This document shows, in pieces, positions 49,704-62,537 of a DNA stretch of 64,000 nucleotides. The position numbers were made by a program, and so were the translations under genes. Location of the stretch: assembly GCA_022376925.1 (NCBI GenBank), contig JAIOJX010000004.1, positions 127,125,123-127,189,122 of the forward strand. Direction: 5' to 3'. A model generated the notes under the pieces. That model was not told the DNA's origin. It did not search any database and was given only the letters and a program-made list of their open reading frames with translations. The DNA comes from Tragulus kanchil. Its lineage: Eukaryota > Chordata > Mammalia > Artiodactyla > Tragulidae. Each line of letters starts with the position of its first letter. Positions within the stretch are counted from its first letter, which is position 1.

Positions 49704-51862
49704 AGATTCACATGCTTCCCCACTCTCCATGAGGCGGTTTAAAACTTTCAACAACCTCCTCCAGCTCTTTACTTTACTATTCTGATGACAGTAGATGGTA
49801 AGAGCTCCAACTGGACAGAGAATACCCAAGTCACAAACAAGAATCTTTTCGGGTTTGTTTTCAAAGTTGTGCTTGTGTACAAACTTATTTGATTCTCTGT
49901 TCCAACCTCATTCTCTGTCATTTTCCACCCTGACTTTAATATGTATCTTTAAGGTTCTCACAAGAAAGCAGAAGCACAGAAAGGATGCCCTCATATCTAT
50001 ATAACTCTTCTCATCTACATTTGCTGTCTCAATTGTTGTACTTCCCATGAATTCCCCAGTAGGATTAGTTTCCTATGGTACTTCACAAACTACTGCAGGT
50101 TGGATTGTTTAAGCAGAAGACATTTGTTTTCTCACACTTCTAGAAGTTGGAAGTCTGAAGTGAAGATGATGACAGGATTGATTTCCCCTGAGGCCTCTCT
50201 CCTTGATTGTAGGGCTATCTCCTTAATCTCCGTGTGATCTTCCCTCCATGCTGGATTGATCTTAATCTCCCCTTTTTATAAAGTCACTAGTCCTACTGGA
50301 TTGGAGCCTAACCTAAGGACCTCATTTTAACATAATTGCCTCTGTAAAGATTTTATCTGCAAATGCCATCACATTTTGAAGTAACTGAGTTTAGGAACTT
50401 CAACACATGGATTTCAGGGGATCACAGCTCAGCCCATAACACCAAACCTCTGTTATCTTGTTATCCAAACCGTTTTCACCAAAATTAATTGTAAGCTTCT
50501 TTTGAGCTTGCTTTACTTAGGACAGCCCTTAAACATTGCTGTTATCAGAGTTCCTACCTTGTTTCACAATCTCTACATAGCCTTCTTAGGCGATTGCCTT
50601 CTCCCCTGGTGGCTTCAATTTTACTCTTCATCCTGATGGCTTATAAACACTGCATTTTCAGGCCAGGTCTCCCTCTCAACTAAATACCTGTGTAGCTAAC
50701 TTGATTGCAGATATCACACAGTTTTAAACAATTCCCATCTTATCCCAATCCCTCTTATTCCCAATCCTCTGTTTCTTGCTCTTGAGATTCACATGCTTTC
50801 CCCACTCTCCATGAGGCGGTTTAAAACTTTCAACAACCTCCTCCAGCTCTTTACTTTACTATTCTGATGACAGTAGATGGTAAGAGCTCCAACTGGACAG
50901 AGAATACCCAAGTCACAAACAAGAATCTTTTCGGGTTTGTTTTCAAAGTTGTGCTTGTGTACAAACTTATTTGATTCTCTGTTCCAACCTCATTCTCTGT
51001 CATTTTCCACCCTGACTTTAATATGTATCTTTAAGGTTCTCACAAGAAAGCAGAAGCACAGAAAGGATGCCCTCATATCTATATAACTCTTCTCATCTAC
51101 ATTTGCTGTCTCAATTGTTGTACTTCCCATGAATTCCCCAGTAGGATTAGTTTCCTATGGTACTTCACAAACTACTGCAGGTTGGATTGTTTAAGCAGAA
51201 GACATTTGTTTTCTCACACTTCTAGAAGTTGGAAGTCTGAAGTGAAGATGATGACAGGATTGATTTCCCCTGAGGCCTCTCTCCTTGATTGTAGGGCTAT
51301 CTCCTTAATCTCCGTGTGATCTTCCCTCCATGCTGGATTGATCTTAATCTCCCCTTTTTATAAAGTCACTAGTCCTACTGGATTGGAGCCTAACCTAAGG
51401 ACCTCATTTTAACATAATTGCCTCTGTAAAGATTTTATCTGCAAATGCCATCACATTTTGAAGTAACTGAGTTTAGGAACTTCAACACATGGATTTCAGG
51501 GGATCACAGCTCAGCCCATAACACCAAACCTCTGTTATCTTGTTATCCAAACCGTTTTCACCAAAATTAATTGTAAGCTTCTTTTGAGCTTGCTTTACTT
51601 AGGACAGCCCTTAAACATTGCTGTTATCAGAGTTCCTACCTTGTTTCACAATCTCTACATAGCCTTCTTAGGCGATTGCCTTCTCCCCTGGTGGCTTCAA
51701 TTTTACTCTTCATCCTGATGGCTTATAAACACTGCATTTTCAGGCCAGGTCTCCCTCTCAACTAAATACCTGTGTAGCTAACTTGATTGCAGATATCACA
51801 CAGTTCACATATCCAAACCTAATGTCCCATCTTATTCCCAATCCTCTGTTTCTTGCTCTTGA
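49704..51862. repeat. Tandem duplication D16 (offset about 1082)
   Basis: Copy a 49704-50784 and copy b 50785-51862. The last 70 bases of copy a (from 50725) differ from copy b by several small changes. Confidence 0.94.
50062..50447 (-). repeat. MaLR-like LTR repeat (copy at 51143-51528)
   Basis: cccctgaggcctctctcctt, cactagtcctactggattgg, ggacctcattttaacataat and ggatcacagctcagcccata are antisense words of the same tentative MaLR group. Confidence 0.65.
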
Positions 51863-52497
51863 ATTCTCTACTTGGTAAATGAAACAGTATCTTCCTAATC
51901 ATCAAATTCAAAAGTTTGGAAATCTTCCTAAAGACCTACTCTATAGGTATATCTTCCTCAAAGCCCCCAACATCCAGTCGATCTCTAAGTTCCATTATTT
52001 TATGAAGTCTCTTAAGTCTGTTTCTTCTTCTTCATTCCCACTGCCATTATCACTGTCTTAGGCTCTAATTTTTTTCCATCTGGGTTACTATGTTAGTCCT
52101 CCTAGCAATCTGAGGCCTCTAGTTTTTCTCAATTTCAATTTATTCTACATATTTCAGTATGAAGATAAATTATAAATCTCATCTGATCACTCTGTTGCTT
52201 AAATTTGGTGGTCTCCCTATAGCTTTCCAGATAATATTCAATCTCCTTGGTGGCAAGAAAAAGGTCATTCCCTGATCTTACTTTCTATTGCCACACCACC
52301 CTCAACTATCTCCTCTGAATCTTTTATTTTGGTTAGATGCCTTTCCTACAAATTAATGCAATAGTCTTTCCTATTCTTTCTGTTCTTGTGTTGACTTTGC
52401 TATATCACATCTACCTTTGGTTGAGTTTCTAGTCATTTTATTTACCATGGAATCCTGAGAAAGTAACATCATATATCATGCTAAATAAATGATTGTG
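51863..52497. other. Unassigned sequence
   Basis: Text such as cttaaatttggtggtctccc may be an old LTR or L1 piece; no gene recognised. Confidence 0.4.
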
Positions 52498-52612
52498 TGT
52501 TAAGTTGTGTTCGACTCTGTGCAAACTCATGAACTGTAGCCCACCAGGCTCCTCTGTCCATGAGATTTTTCAGACAAGAATACCGGAGTCGGTTGCCGTT
52601 TCTTCTTCCAGG
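52498..52612 (-). mobile_element. Bov-A/Bov-tA fragment
   Basis: gttaagttgtgttcgactct, ccaccaggctcctctgtcca and gagtcggttgccgtttcttc in antisense. Confidence 0.82.
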
Positions 52613-52925
52613 GAAATAAATGGTTATTGAATAATAATTTATGAATAAATAAATGAATGCATAATATTGACACTCTATTTAGAAAATAACTTTTTTTTTG
52701 TAATGAAGGGAAGAACCCATATTCAACTGAACATATAATTGGAATTGCCATTAAAGTTGAGCGCAACAGAGAACAGGCTTAATAAACATTCCAACTACTC
52801 TTTCAATGGGCAGTTTGAGCCTATTTAGAGCAGCAGTGTATGGATAAAATTTATTACATGTTTACATGCTAGTTTATTTGTTATTTATTGATGCTCCCAG
52901 GGAACAAGTAGGACAATGCCTATAG

Positions 52926-53277
52926 GGCTTCCCTGTTAGCTCAATGGCAAAGAATCCGCCTGCCAGTGCAGGAGACAAGGGTTCTATCCCTGATGCAGGA
53001 AGATCCCACGTGCTGCAGAGCAACTGGGACCATGAACCACAACTACTGAGCCTATGCTCTAGAGCCTCGGAGCTGCAACTATTGAGCCCATGTGCCACAG
53101 TCACTGAAGCCCATGTGCCCTAGAGCCCGAGTTCCACAACAAGAGAAGTCACTGCAACAAGAAGCCTGCTCACCTCAACTAGAGAGTAGCCCCCACTCCC
53201 TGCAACTAGAGAAGAGTCTGTAGCAGCAGCAAAAACTGAGAATAGCCCAAAATAAATAAATGCATTTAAAAAAGAAA
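52926..53277 (+). mobile_element. CHR-type SINE, long subfamily, with TSD
   Basis: ggcttccctgttagctcaat, ccgcctgccagtgcaggaga, gagcctatgctctagagcct and aactagagagtagcccccac, then aaataaataaatgc. Flanks gacaatgcctatag (52912-52925) and gaccatgcctatag (53278-53291) are a 14-base duplication with one mismatch. Confidence 0.93.
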
Positions 53278-53322
53278 GACCATGCCTATAGAAAGTGCTA
53301 TCTTGAAAGGAACCACAGTCTT

Positions 53323-53629
53323 TTTTTTTTTTATCTTTTCTTTTAGGGGGTGGGGTGAGAAGGGAGGGGGATGGGTGGGCCACTTCTATTGGTCTTTCAT
53401 TTCTCTATTTTCATCCATCTTTGTTCTTTGGCTCCTGTGGGCCTCCCATCGCGGTGGCCTCTGTTGTCGCAGAGCGCCGGCTCTGGGAGCACGCACCCCA
53501 GAACTCTGGCTCAGTAATTGGACACATCAGTCCAGCTGCTCCGCGGGACATGGGATCTTCCCAGGCCAGGGATTGAACCAGCCCCCCCTTGCACTGCAAG
53601 GCGGTGTCCTGGACCACCAGGGGAAGCCC
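53323..53629 (-). mobile_element. CHR-type SINE with G-rich 3' block and TSD
   Basis: Flanks ggaaccacagtctt (53309-53322) and ggaactacagtctt (53630-53643) differ at one base. It has a G-rich block (53346-53379) before ggccacttctattggtcttt, like the element at 45371. Confidence 0.93.
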
Positions 53630-53949
53630 GGAACTACAGTCTTCAGTGAACTTATTATGGGTTCAAATTTGGAGTCATAGATAGGGGTCAAATTATGAAG
53701 ATGCTCATATGCTATATTAAGTAGCTTGGAGCATAATCCTGACCAAGATAAAGGAGCCATTGACAAGAGCAACATGGTCAGAGTTTCATTTTAAATCTTT
53801 GTGTTTTGTGGAGATGAATTCTGAGGAGACAATAACAGAGATAATAACAAAAGGAGGCTATTTTCTGGTCCAAAAAGGAGATGATGAAAAACTCAAATGT
53901 GTCTGTCATACTAGAGGCTGAGAGGGAGTGATGAAATTCAACCCAGTTC

Positions 53950-54155
53950 TGAAAAAAACTCCCTGGGTTTGAATTCTAATAAATTCCTTCATTTATCATC
54001 AGTATGACACCAGGCAACTTAGTTACCTTTCCTGAGTCTCAGTTTGTTATCATAAAGTCGGGTGATAATAGTACATATGTCATAGGAAATGGGAAAGGTT
54101 AAATGTGTTATAAGTGCAAAGTACTCAGAACAGTGCCCAGCACAAAGTAAACTCA
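53950..54155 (+). repeat. MIR SINE
   Basis: ccctgggtttgaattctaat, acaccaggcaacttagttac, gagtctcagtttgttatcat and agaacagtgcccagcacaaa follow the MIR order closely. Confidence 0.85.
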
Positions 54156-55635
54156 CCGTAGATAAAAAGAAAAAATATGAATACAGAAAGTCAAAGGAGG
54201 CCACCAGTGACTGATAGGTCATCAAAGAAGACTTGAGAAGTGTGTGTGTGTGTGTGTCTGTGTGTTGGAAGGGGGAGAAGGGAATCTTACCAAAGAAGAG
54301 TTAATTCCAAGAAGATAATGATTGACCTCTGGATGGAGTTATCTGACCCCAAATAGATTATATAAATGTGAGGGTGGAGTCTGAACTGGAGACAGAGATT
54401 TAGGGACCATCAGTATACAGGGTGTCACTGAAGTCTTGAGAGTGCTTTAACAAGAGAGAAAAGGACATAGAGAATGGGACCCTAGAACATGCCAATATTG
54501 AATACCTAGGCAGAGAAGATGATCTCTGGAAGATAACAGAGAACTATTTTCATTACCTACTGCTATCTTTCAAATTATCCTGAAAATTAAGAGCTGAAAG
54601 GCTAGGAAGGTGGATGTGGTTTGGCTAGGTACCTTAGCTAAGGATGAGTCATGAGGTGGGAGGCAATCTGCTCTTTCCACATTCCTTTCCTCAGTTAGTG
54701 AGATACATCTAATAATAATAGTAAATAATATATGCTTTTATTCTTTATTTGTACATACAAAATCTTAGGGACATCTTTAACAGTTTTCTCTCTTTGCTTG
54801 TTATTTCCACTTTCTCTCCAAGCCACCTCAGTTTAAACTACAGAATGTTTTCTGAGGTTTTCTATCTCTTTCACTCCCAGTACCAGAAATAATGTTTATT
54901 TCTTTTCAACAAGCATCAGCTGTTAAGTTTTCAATAGAGGCGATTTCACTAACTCCTATAAAGACCCTCTGGAAGACACAAGCATATTTGTCTCCTCTCT
55001 GATTTCACCTTCTCCAGCATCTGTGTATTTGATTCTCATAGACGTGTTTTCATCTTTGTGCCTTCCTGTTTTCTATAATCTTGTCTCTTGACCTCTCTTC
55101 GAGGACTTTTGTTCTCTTCCAGATGATCCCATGTATCAGTTCATTTCTGACTGTCTATCATGGAGCTCAGACTTTGTTTTGAATGGATGGATTTGGGGCT
55201 TTTCGGTCTAGCTCTTGTCTCTAGGTTTTCTTGGGTCACCCTACTCTCACTCTTTCAGGCTTTATTCACTACTACCTTCCTAGCATAGTGAAACAGGATC
55301 ATTCAACAGCATCCTAATTGACACCCTGACCAATGCTCCCTTATATCAGGAAGCAATCCTCCACACTGCCAAGTTGATCCCTGCCAAGGGCCAGTTCTTT
55401 TCTAACCAATTCAGAGATAAGCACAAGAGCCTACACATTACACTACTTCTATCCTACAAGCAGTTAGGACACAATGAGCTGAGAAGACCCTTAGCTTTCT
55501 AGAAGAGTTAAGGGGAGATGGTTTTCCAGTGCCATTTTGCTCAGCTTTGGCACGTGTCAGCATGGAAGATAGAGTAGAATTGTCTTCAATTTCTTCCACT
55601 AGCCTTAGATTTCAAGGAAATAGAAATCTATTCAC
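54156..55635. other. Unassigned unique sequence with a GT run
   Basis: A short GT microsatellite lies at 54241-54257. No gene or retroposon was recognised in the rest. Confidence 0.5.
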
Positions 55636-55760
55636 TTCTCTCTTTTTGTTAAATTGAAGTATAGTTAATTAATAATGTTGTGTTAGTTTCTGGTGTACAG
55701 AGAAGTGACTCAGTGCAATATAACATATGAGATTATTATATAATATATATGTATCAATTT
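55636..55760 (+). mobile_element. L1-type LINE 3' terminal fragment
   Basis: gttaaattgaagtatagtta, gttgtgttagtttctggtgt and acagagaagtgactcagtgc match the common artiodactyl LINE 3' tail. A second, shorter one lies at 58938-59037. Confidence 0.7.
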
Positions 55761-55862
55761 TTGAGGCCAAGATAAAGATAAACCTTTTCCATGAATCTTC
55801 ATTTACCACTGAGAATTTGTCAAGCCCTCTTTGACAGTGTAGCATAAAAATGAACTACTCCA

Positions 55863-56152
55863 GGGCTTTCCTGGTGGTCCAGTGGGTAGGGAGCTCACCT
55901 TTTAGTGCAAGGGACACTAGTTCAATCCCTGGCCAGGGAGGATCCCATGTGCCACAGAGCGGCTGGACCGGTATGTCCAATTACAAGCCTGCACTATGGC
56001 GTGCATGTGCCCAGAGTCAGTGCTCTGCAATGAGAGAGGCCACTGCAATGGGAGGTCCACACAGGCCGAAGAATAAAGATGAATGAAAATAAATAGATAA
56101 ATAAACAATACAAGAGGCCAAAATTTTTAAACAATTAAAAAAAAAAAAAAAA
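55863..56152 (+). mobile_element. CHR-type tRNA-derived SINE
   Basis: gggctttcctggtggtccag, ctagttcaatccctggccag, agcggctggaccggtatgtc and an A-rich tail ending in a run of about 17 A. Confidence 0.9.
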
Positions 56153-56164
56153 AGAACAATTCCA

Positions 56165-56560
56165 CCTTGGGATCAGACTTCCTGGATTTTAATTGCTGGC
56201 TAGGCCACTTCCTAGCTGTGTGATCTTTTATATTTTTTTTTGGCCTGTTCTGGGTGTTTATTCCTGCACAAGAGCTTTTCTCTAGTTGGAGTGAGCAGGC
56301 TTCTCATTGCAGTGGCTTCTCTTGTTGCAAAGCATGGGCTCTAGGGCACACAAGCTTCCACAGTTTTGCAACAAGCGGGCTCAGTAGTAGTAGCTCTTGG
56401 GTTTAGTTCCTCAGCAGCATGTGAGATCTTCCCGGATCAGGGATCAAACCTGTGTCTCCTGCGTTAGTAGGTGAATTCTTTACCACTTAGACATGAAGGA
56501 AGCCCTTGGACACATTTTTTAACCTATATTTTCTTATCTGAAAAATAGGGATAATTAGAG
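56165..56560 (+). repeat. MIR split by a CHR-type SINE
   Basis: The MIR left part (gacttcctggattttaattg to cctagctgtgtgatctttta, 56176-56230) resumes after the insert as taacctatattttcttatct-gaaaaatagggat (56519 onward). The insert at 56231-56507 is a minus-strand SINE ending ccacttagacatgaaggaag-ccc. Confidence 0.82.
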
Positions 56561-58713
56561 AAATTAAAAGATAGAAAGTTAAATTATTTATTATATGTAA
56601 AATACTTTTAACCAACTGCTGACACAGGGTAAACCCTTAATACATATGAGTTATTAACATTAACTATATTGGATCTTCACATTAAATTTAATAATTTTTT
56701 ATGAACATCCACTTTTCACCAGGCAATTTCCTAAATGGTGAAACTATAATGGCACATGGGTAAGATGGATATGGTCCCTGACTTCTAGGAATTTACCATC
56801 TGAAAGTTTATTAAATAAGTAATTATAAAAGACTTTTTTATTTTGTTTTATTTTAAAAGAAGAACCATGAGAGCTTATAGGAAACATATTTGCTAGTCTG
56901 TGGGATTAGGAAAGGTCTTCCTAAAGGAGTAATGTTTAAGCTCAGATTTGAAATCGGAGTAGGGATTCACCAGACCAAGGAGTATATAGTATGTATGTGT
57001 GTATAAGGGTATATAATGTTTTGCGTTATGGGAGGATGGAGGAGGCAGGGAGAGTAAAGAAGATTCCAGAAAGTAAATGCAGCATAAAAGAGCCTGTGTT
57101 GGAAATAAACACAGACTATGGAAATGGAAAGGAGGCCATGGGCCAGAGTACAGACAGGGAGAGAGTAACTTGGAGCAAGTCTAGTTTCGACTTTAACTGA
57201 AAAGCAGTGGGAAGACAAAGAGTTTAAGCAGGGAACTGACATGGTTAGGCTGCTCTTCCTCTTTGCGCTGAGCACTTTCCTTTAAAGAAAATTATGTATG
57301 CTTTAGTCTTTCTTATTAGATGGTAACTTTAGGTTTCTTGTCTTAGTCTTCTTGGGCTGCTATAACAAAATACCAGGATAGCTTTGAAACAACAGAAATG
57401 TACCTCTCACAGTGTTAGAGCCTGGGCATCTCAGATCAGAGTGCTAGCAGGACCCGGTGAGGGCCTCTTCTGGGTTACAGACTTCCTGCATGGTTTCCAG
57501 GAGCTGGGGAGCTCTGTGGGATCACTTTTATAAAAGCACTGATCTCTTCATGAAGGTTCCTTTCAAAGGCCCCACCTTCTATTAAAACACCGTCCTTTAG
57601 AAATTAGGATTTTAACATATGAATTAATAAAAGGGATAATTAGAGAAATTAAAAGATAGAAAGTTAAATTATTTATTATATGTAAAATACTTTTAACCAA
57701 CTGCTGACACAGGGTAAACCCTTAATACATATGAGTTATTAACATTAACTATATTGGATCTTCACATTAAATTTAATAATTTTTTATGAACATCCACTTT
57801 TCACCAGGCAATTTCCTAAATGGTGAAACTATAATGGCACATGGGTAAGATGGATATGGTCCCTGACTTCTAGGAATTTACCATCTGAAAGTTTATTAAA
57901 TAAGTAATTATAAAAGACTTTTTTATTTTGTTTTATTTTAAAAGAAGAACCATGAGAGCTTATAGGAAACATATTTGCTAGTCTGTGGGATTAGGAAAGG
58001 TCTTCCTAAAGGAGTAATGTTTAAGCTCAGATTTGAAATCGGAGTAGGGATTCACCAGACCAAGGAGTATATAGTATGTATGTGTGTATAAGGGTATATA
58101 ATGTTTGCGTTATGGGAGGATGGAGGAGGCAGGGAGAGTAAAGAAGATTCCAGAAAGTAAATGCAGCATAAAAGAGCCTGTGTTGGAAATAAACACAGAC
58201 TATGGAAATGGAAAGGAGGCCATGGGCCAGAGTACAGACAGGGAGAGAGTAACTTGGAGCAAGTCTAGTTTCGACTTTAACTGAAAAGCAGTGGGAAGAC
58301 AAAGAGTTTAAGCAGGGAACTGACATGGTTAGGCTGCTCTTCCTCTTTGCGCTGAGCACTTTCCTTTAAAGAAAATTATGTATGCTTTAGTCTTTCTTAT
58401 TAGATGGTAACTTTAGGTTTCTTGTCTTAGTCTTCTTGGGCTGCTATAACAAAATACCAGGATAGCTTTGAAACAACAGAAATGTACCTCTCACAGTGTT
58501 AGAGCCTGGGCATCTCAGATCAGAGTGCTAGCAGGACCCGGTGAGGGGCCTCTTCTGGGTTACAGACTTCCTGCATGGTTTCCAGGAGCTGGGGAGCTCT
58601 GTGGGATCACTTTTATAAAAGCACTGATCTCTTCATGAAGGTTCCTTTCAAAGGCCCCACCTTCTATTAAAAACACCGTCCCTTTAGAAATTAGGATTTT
58701 AACATATGAATTT
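56547..58713. repeat. Tandem duplication D17 (offset about 1085)
   Basis: Copy a 56547-57628 and copy b 57632-58713. Copy a has single-base losses near its end (aaaacaccgtcctt for aaaaacaccgtccctt). Confidence 0.95.
57340..57628 (-). repeat. MaLR-like LTR repeat (copy at 58427-58760)
   Basis: cttagtcttcttgggctgct, ataacaaaataccaggatag, gaaacaacagaaatgtacct and the following text match the antisense of the tentative MaLR group. Confidence 0.65.
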
Positions 58714-59039
58714 AAGGGAAGACATAAATATTCAGATCTTAGCATTCACCACGCACAACAGTCATCCAATGCGTTTTACTGAATCCAGTCTGTGCCACTA
58801 ACTAAAGAGATGAGTTGTCTTTCCAGATAAGAGCTGCAGACTGTTCCAGAGGACCTCTGGAAAGGCAGTTTGATTGTTGATATTAATAGCTCTTCCATTG
58901 ACGCCTGACAATAACCAAACTGGTAAAGAAATTTTTGTTTGTTTTATTGAAGCACAGTCAATTTACTATGTTAGGTTAGTTTCTGGTGTATAGAAATGTG
59001 ATTCATACATACACATGTATATGATCTTTTTCAAGATTG

Positions 59040-59220
59040 AGAGCAAGAGCAGAAAGAGGCGTCAGAGGATGAGGTGACTGGACGGCATCACTGATGCAAT
59101 GGACATGAACTTGGGCAAACTCCAGGATATGGTGAGGGACACGTAGGCCTGGTGGGCTATATATAGTCCATGGGGTTTCAGAGAGTCAGACATGACAGGG
59201 TGACTGAACAATCACAACGA
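59040..59220 (+). mobile_element. BovB LINE 3' end, sense
   Basis: gaggatgaggtgactggacg, gcatcactgatgcaatggac, ttgggcaaactccaggatat and catggggtttcagagagtca, ending gactgaacaatcacaacga. It follows directly on an L1-type tail fragment at 58938-59037. Confidence 0.88.
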
Positions 59221-61134
59221 TACAGCTTTTAATTGTCTAAAGACACCTAAAATATAGCTAAACTTGACCTTGAAATAGATTCCAAGTTGTTTTGCTTTCG
59301 TAAATGTAACTAGTCCTTTGGTTAACTGGTATTTCCATGAGATATTTGAACAATCTATAATCATGAATTTATTGTTTGGTCATTGAAGCATTCTATTGTC
59401 TGTGTATGATGACATGTCTAAACAATGAGGATGACCATAATCTTAAAATATTTGGTTTATATTTAAATCTCTGAAGAAATTTACATCAATTATCTAAGTA
59501 TTTATGTTGCAGCATTTCTTTCGGAGGAAACATGAGGAAGTTACCTCACTCAAAATTAAAAGCAGTTTAAATATATTACTGAGATTTTCTGAGTAAAGCA
59601 CTTGGTTTTATTTATATTTACTTTCCACACTAAAGTAACTATGGCCATGCAATATTAAGTGTACAGCTTTGATTACCCTTTTGTTTATGTGTTGCAGACC
59701 CCAGATCACTTCTTAAGGAATGTCTTGACCCAGCCCAAGAATTGTCCTTCGGCCTTTCTTTCTGCAGAGGAGATAGGCTGGGTCACCCTTCCAGTACTGG
59801 CTTTGTCAGTCTTCAACTTTCATGAAAATATATTAATTCCATTTTCCGCTTGCCTGAATGTTATCACAAATGGCCCTACATTTTACCTCAATAGAATACC
59901 TGAACTTTGGTTTCTTAAGCTTACCGCTACAATCTAGTTATAAAAAAGTCAGCTGAGAGAAATTACATTTAGCAAAAATTGCCTGAGGGATATAAAGTTG
60001 ATGATTTCCTCTAGAGCAGTAGCAGTAGAGATCTGTATACTACCATAGAGCATATTGGCTTCCTGCAGAGTTTTACTTTTGCATTATAAAGAACAAAGTT
60101 AGGCTTGTTTTATTTAATGAAAGGATGTTGCATAACACAAAGTCCCCTTTATGAGAACTTATGGGAGATATTACTCCATTCTCAGTTTCAAGGATCATTT
60201 TGCTTCTCTTAAGAAATCAGGTGAGCAACTTTGAGTAATAATGAATGAATTGAACTACCATTTTTGTTATATCACGCAACTCTTAAAACAATACAGCAGA
60301 TGTTAAAGAACATCAGAATTTTAAAGAGTTGTGGTACCAGTGTTCTATATTATAGTTATTACAGTTGTAATGGCATAGTAAAAAATCATTCGTAACTCTC
60401 TTGTATAGCAATTTAAAACAAAACACTTTTTTCAACAGACTACATTTGGTACACATAGCTCATTAACTTGGAATCCTGAAGCTTAAGTGTACTTAATATC
60501 AAACTGTATTGTGAATTTATTGTATTTTAGAATGTCAAATGAAAGTTTACATCTACTAAAAATGATAGAAAAATAAAAGAGTTAGTATATGAGAAAAATG
60601 AAAACTGTTTTCTTATTTAACAGAAAACTAAAGTTCATTGAGGGAAAAAAAATTTCAGCTCTTCAAGCAAGAAGTACATCTTCATTGTTCTTTGTTTTCC
60701 TGTGGGATTCTTGACTCCAGGGTCTCCTCTGAAAAAATTTACCATTGCACATTCTTCCTTTTTATCTCTTTGAACACTGTTTATAAATTTCATTCCAATT
60801 GTATTTTCTCCATGACCTTCTAGTCCTTTATCTTCCGTTATCTGGCCTTGACTTTCCTTTGAAGGGTAAAACAAGATGGATTTCTTTTCTTGAAAATCAA
60901 AATAACTCCACCACATACTTATGTTGTTTGTGCCAATGTGGCAACATTGATAAGAGGTTTCTTTCTTCCAAATAAATACATCATAGCTGAAATCTGAATC
61001 CTATGTGCTAATTCATAAAAGATGCTGCTGGGGGACAGGTGTGGTGACTTTTCTTGATATATTCTGGATATGAGCCTCTTCTCAAATAAAAGTGTTACAA
61101 GGGTCTTCTTTCATTGAGTGACTTTCACCTTCAA
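59221..61134. other. Unassigned unique sequence
   Basis: AT-rich. The 92-codon frame at 59659-59937 begins near a ttgcag but has no recognisable similarity. No repeat recognised. Confidence 0.45.
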
Positions 61135-61432
61135 TAGTATCCTATGTTGTTGTCTGTTTTTATTGGTCATGCCATGTGACATGTTCAAGTTCCCCAACCA
61201 GGAAACAAAACTACACCCCTTCAGTGGAAGCACAGACCACGAGGGAAGTCTCTCTTTTTTAGTATTATTATTATTATTGGTTGCATTGGATCTCAGTTGT
61301 GACATGCAGAATCTTTCACTGTGACATGCAGGCTTCTCTGTAGTTGAGACACAAAAACCTAGTTGCCCCATGGCATGTGGGATCTTAGTTCCCTGACCAG
61401 GGATCAAACCTACATCCCCCACATTACAGGAG
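61135..61432 (-). mobile_element. Two adjacent tRNA-derived SINE fragments
   Basis: The first (61135-61258) ends agaccacgagggaagtctc. The second (61265-61432) contains ggttgcattggatctcagtt, tagttccctgaccagggatc and is preceded by an att repeat (61263-61278). Confidence 0.75.
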
Positions 61433-62146
61433 ATTCTATCAGAATAGCTTGGGGCCTGAGATAATTTTATTTTCTTCCAAAGAAAATACATATTTTACAT
61501 TTAGAAAGCTTCTGGAGTACTGACTTAGAATTACGTTTAAATCCACTGCAGTCTTTGCCAGGGCTTCCTCAATTCCACTTCCCACTGACTTCTAGGGCTG
61601 TGGTCCATGGGTCCCAACCCAAAGCACAGCTTGTTTACCTGTGTTGTCCCTGAATTCCAACCTTTATTCCCAACCCAGGAACATGTTGCATTACCTCTTA
61701 CCTTCTCTTCCTGATTTAGGAAATGTGTCAAAGGGGCTGTTGACCTGAAAGTACTGATCTCACCTCACTGAATTTCCATCACCTCCCAGGTCTTAGTCAT
61801 TTTTTATTAACATGTTAGTTCTCCAGGGTCTTCAAGCAGATTTTCTTATTTTACTTTTGTTTACTTGTTTAGCTTTTCTCATTGTCCTCAGAAAAGGGGT
61901 TAGTTAGGGTCATTTAATTTATTATTACTCTTCTACAGGCATCTGTGGTGTATTTTTTAATTTTGTCTTTCTTGAATCTTTAGATTCCAATTTCCACTAA
62001 ATATTGCAGTCTCATTTCAAAGTACTATGTCACCAGAGGCTCTCATTTCTTACAGGGTATTTACTCAAACATCTTTATAGGCATACAATTGAATTTGCTT
62101 AAATGAAATCGAGATATGTTACAAGTTTTCTATATATGGTTTATTT

Positions 62147-62332
62147 GCTGTTGTTCTTCAGTTACTCAGTCGTGCCCAATTCCTTGTGAGCCCATGGTCT
62201 GCAGCACGCCAGGCTTCCCTGACCTTCACTATTTCCTGGAGTTTGTTCCAACTCACATCTATTAAATCTGGGATGACATTCAACCATTTCTGTTGCCTCC
62301 TACCCTCAGTCTTTCCCAGAATGTAGGTCTTT
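62147..62332 (-). mobile_element. BovB LINE 3' end (copy at 63253-63438)
   Basis: gctgttgttcttcagttact, cgtgcccaattccttgtgag, ctgcagcacgccaggcttcc and cctggagtttgttccaactc in antisense. Confidence 0.88.
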
Positions 62333-62537
62333 TGCTTGTGTGCTAAGTTGCTTCAATCATGTCCAACTCTTCACGACCCCATGGACTATAGTCCACCTGG
62401 TTCCTCTGTCCATGGGATTCTCCAGGCAAGATTAATGGAGTGGGTTGCCATGCCTTCTGCCAGGGGATCTTTCCAACCCACAGCTCAAATATGTACTTTT
62501 ATGTCTCCTGCATTTTAGTGCCACCTGGGAAGCCCAT
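62333..62537 (-). mobile_element. Bov-tA SINE next to BovB (copy at 63439-63663)
   Basis: gtgctaagttgcttcaatca, tccatgggattctccaggca, gtgggttgccatgccttctg and gccacctgggaagcccat. The first copy lacks about 20 bases (ggcaggcaggttctttacca) at about 62514, next to the D18 joint. Confidence 0.9.

Noticed and set aside
59516..59580. Possible next C9 exon after a ttgcag
   Set aside because: A few residues (F-R-x-x-H-E-E) resemble the segment after the MACPF start, but the alignment fails within ten codons and no donor is visible.
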